A stretch of DNA of 64,000 bases from Hypomesus transpacificus (taxonomy: Eukaryota > Chordata > Actinopteri > Osmeriformes > Osmeridae), in contig NC_061060.1 in NCBI RefSeq assembly GCF_021917145.1, positions 10,379,053 through 10,443,052 of the forward strand. Reading direction: 5' to 3'. The position numbers were made by a program, and so were the translations under genes. Positions 61,851 through 64,000 of this stretch are shown piece by piece; within the stretch, counting starts at the first letter, position 1; every line of letters starts with the position of its first letter. The notes under the pieces were generated by a model. That model worked only from the letters and a program-made list of their open reading frames with translations. It searched no databases and was not told where the DNA came from.

Positions 61851-62010
61851 TAGAGGATTTAATTAGACTCTAAAACCATTAAAAATCTAACAGATTTGCA
61901 TATTAATTATAACCATTATTCTTTTATATCCCATTTTAATTCATTACACATTTCTGAGCACTTACGATTCACCATTACGCACAAAGTTTTGAGGCCACAT
62001 TTGATGTATT
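61850..62010. promoter_or_regulatory. Candidate conserved non-coding element P with octamer
   Basis: AT-rich but complex block with a POU octamer ATTTGCAT at 61894-61901, directly followed by ATTAATTATAACCATTATT. CCATTTTAATTCATTAC and CCATTACGCAC follow. The octamer next to paired homeodomain cores is a suggestive arrangement; function is inferred. Confidence 0.37.
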
Positions 62011-62345
62011 ATTTCTAAGGAATCTTCTCACCATAAATCAATAGAATGACAATGCAAAACAGAGCAGAGGATACCATGGTTGATAAGAAGGATATAGGGT
62101 TACACCTGCTGATATGTAGATAAGATTACATTTGAGACAGAGGGATGAGGGGTTGAGAAGGTGGGGGTGATGCTCCCCAGTGGAGCAGAAAGAACAACAT
62201 CCAGACAAGGTGAGTCAGAGCTTGGGGCCAGGGGCTGGAGGCCAGGGGCTGGGGCCAGGCGCTGGGGGCCAGAGGCCAGGCCGCAGGAATCAAGGGCTGG
62301 ATTGAGGGTAGGTCTGAGGGTGGGAAAGTTCTTTGCATACGTCCT

Positions 62346-62606
62346 GATCTGGGTCTGGGTCTGGCTCTAAATGTTAATACAGGTGTGGGTCTAGGTCTAG
62401 GTCTAGGTCTAGGTCTAGGTCTAGGTCTGGGTCTGGGTCTGGGTCTGGGTCTGGGTCTGGGTCTGGGTCTGGGTCTGGGTCTAAATGTGAATACGGGTCT
62501 GGGTCTGGGTTTAAATGTGAATACAGGTCTGGGTCTGGGTCTGGGTCTGGGTCTGGGTCTGGGTCTAAATGTGAATACAGGTCTGGGTCTGGGCCTGGGT
62601 CTGGAT
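62346..62606. repeat. (GGTCTG/GGTCTA)n array with AT-rich spacers
   Basis: Hexanucleotide GGTCTG, with a GGTCTA block at about 62388-62420, tandemly repeated over some 260 bp. The spacer TAAATGTGAATACAGG interrupts it four times (about 62369, 62481, 62511 and 62566), giving a higher-order structure. The + strand reads (GGGTCT)n, a potential G-quadruplex former. Confidence 0.95.
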
Positions 62607-62609
62607 CCT

Positions 62610-63317
62610 GAAGGATGGCAGAGGGGCTGAGGGGTCGTGTTTAGCTGTGGCAGGTATTTCCTCTGAGAGCTGATAAGACCCAGAGAGGGGAAGTGCCCTG
62701 TTCCAGGTGACTGCAGAGGGGCCTGCAAAACGACACCAACACAACCTACCTCCACCCCCCCAGGCCACATACACACGCACACACAAACTCACGCACACAC
62801 AGACACACTTCAAAATTCAAACATGTTCACTGTAACAATTATAACAATATTACCATCATAACCAGCAGCATGAGATACATTGTTTAACTTGAACCCAAAA
62901 CAAATATCATCAAATCTATCATATGATGCAGCAGGTGTGTCATAGGAATAGGCAGCTGTGGTATGGGCTGAGTATCCCTCTGTTTATTTAGGTTTGTCTC
63001 CTTCTCTCCCCATCCCCCTCCTGCTCCTCACCTGGTCGCAGAGCCCCCCACGCCCCCCCCCCCCCCCACGCAGTATTGAGGCTCTGAGAGGAGTCAATGA
63101 GCTAGAACATGTTAACAAGGCTAACACAGAACACTGTACTGACAGACATACTCACTCACAAACGCTCACACGCACAAGAAATCTGGGTAGTGATTGTGAA
63201 TGAATGATAAGCACCAGCTTCATGTAAAAGAACTTATCAGATGGATTGTTGAATGTCTGTTCATATGTTAGTGTTTCTTTTGCTGAGAAAGGTCCATAAT
63301 GGGGCTTTTGTAACAAA
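62610..63317. other. Desert DNA without recognised gene
   Basis: CA-rich sequence at about 62765-62810 and a C run at about 63053-63067. No coding region is recognised. Confidence 0.5.
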
Positions 63318-63319
63318 TA

Positions 63320-63604
63320 CAGTGCATCCGGAAAGTATTCACATTTTTCCACATTTTGTTATGCTACAGTCTTATTCCAAAATGGATTCTAGGATTTTTC
63401 CCCTCAACATTCTACACAATACCCATAATGACAAAGTAAAAAAGTTTGTAATTTTTATGAAATAGATTTGCAAACATTTCCCGCTATCATTATAGGATAT
63501 TGGGAAAAAATACATAATAATAATTTATTCCATTTTGGAATAAGGCTGTAACATAACATCACGTGTGAAAAGTAAAGCCCTGTTAATACTTTCCGGACGC
63601 ACGG
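63320..63604. mobile_element. Tc1/mariner-type MITE (internally deleted)
   Basis: The left end CAGTGCATCCGGAAAGTATT and right end AATACTTTCCGGACGCACGG (end of element) are inverted copies with few mismatches. Pairing extends inward through TTATTCCAAAATGG on the left and CCATTTTGGAATAA on the right. TA dinucleotides flank both sides (63318-63319 and 63605-63606). At 285 bp there is no transposase. These ends match fish Tc1-like elements known to me; the family name is not verified. Confidence 0.88.
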
Positions 63605-63606
63605 TA

Positions 63607-64000
63607 TACCCAAGATGATGCATGATTAGAAGAACGAGATGAACTCGTTGCCCAAAGATTCTTTGTGTGCACGTGCATGAATGTGTGAGTGAGTCTTGAA
63701 GAGCAGCTTAGCTGTTATCTGCTGAAGAGGTGAGAGTGATGTGTGAGGTAGGTGTGTAGTGCCCTCCCCTTCCTCATCCACTCCTCCACTCTCCTCCACT
63801 CCTCCTCCTCCTGCCCTGCAGAAAGCCTCATTAGGGCCGGGGTACTGCAGAGGTAGCACACGGCTGCTATTGTGGCCAATCCAAACACGGGGCCCACTCC
63901 ATCCAAGCCCCCCACTTCAGGTCCCCAGAACCAAATCCCATTTTCAGGCTCCGCAGCTGCCCCGCTCTGCCAGAGCACTTAGCCGTGTCATTCTATCCGG
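63607..64000. other. Terminal intergenic DNA
   Basis: No gene or repeat stands out, apart from CTCCTCC-type pyrimidine words at about 63765-63815. The window ends in unannotated sequence. Confidence 0.5.

Noticed and set aside
62126..62782. 218-codon Arg/Pro-rich frame and Gly/Leu frame on the other strand
   Set aside because: Both derive from the GGTCTG hexanucleotide array.

Overview
The window is vertebrate nuclear DNA, almost certainly from a teleost fish. The evidence is spliced genes with GT-AG introns, a 300-residue Sox3 without the alanine tracts of the mammalian protein, many CA/TG and GA/CT microsatellites, short DNA-transposon derivatives with inverted ends, and a sequence resembling the fish V-SINE/L2 tail. 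A run of exactly 100 N (51995-52094) marks an assembly gap. Nothing suggests bacterial, viral or plasmid DNA.

Three protein-coding genes can be supported, all on the + strand. (1) inppl1 (SHIP2, a phosphatidylinositol-3,4,5-trisphosphate 5-phosphatase) runs from 3229 to 14664. I resolved 26 coding exons that join in frame into 1,221 codons plus stop: SH2, linker, 5-phosphatase, C2, a proline-rich segment with an NPAY motif, and a SAM domain. (2) A P2Y nucleotide receptor closest to P2RY4 is encoded by one long exon at 19339-20430. (3) The single-exon SoxB1 gene sox3 lies at 39083-39985, with CCAAT boxes upstream and a polyadenylation signal at 40661.

Layout: 1-3228 is upstream DNA and probably holds inppl1 non-coding exon(s); 3229-14664 is inppl1; 14665-19338 is intergenic and includes a repeat with a duplicated core; 19339-20430 is the receptor, with a transposon-derived MITE just downstream; about 21.3-38.7 kb is a gene desert; 38.7-40.7 kb is the sox3 unit; 40.7-64 kb is a second desert, rich in satellites and purine/pyrimidine tracts. 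Both deserts hold islands of non-repetitive sequence rich in homeodomain-type (TAATTA), POU-type (ATTTGCAT) and SOX-type (CATTGTT) words. These look like candidate conserved non-coding elements of a sox3 regulatory block, but conservation cannot be tested here, so each has modest confidence.

The three genes do not form a pathway: SHIP2 works in phosphoinositide signalling, P2RY4 in extracellular nucleotide sensing and Sox3 in neural and placodal transcription. Their linkage is a matter of chromosome history. I found no clearly new gene system. The most unusual non-genic structures are a (GGGTCT)n array with embedded AT-rich spacers (about 62.3-62.6 kb), four ATTAGCAT words spaced exactly 13 bp apart (47128-47174), a near-perfect 12-bp palindrome (42270-42295), a (CCCTG)n minisatellite (59.46-59.64 kb) and two well-delimited MITEs.
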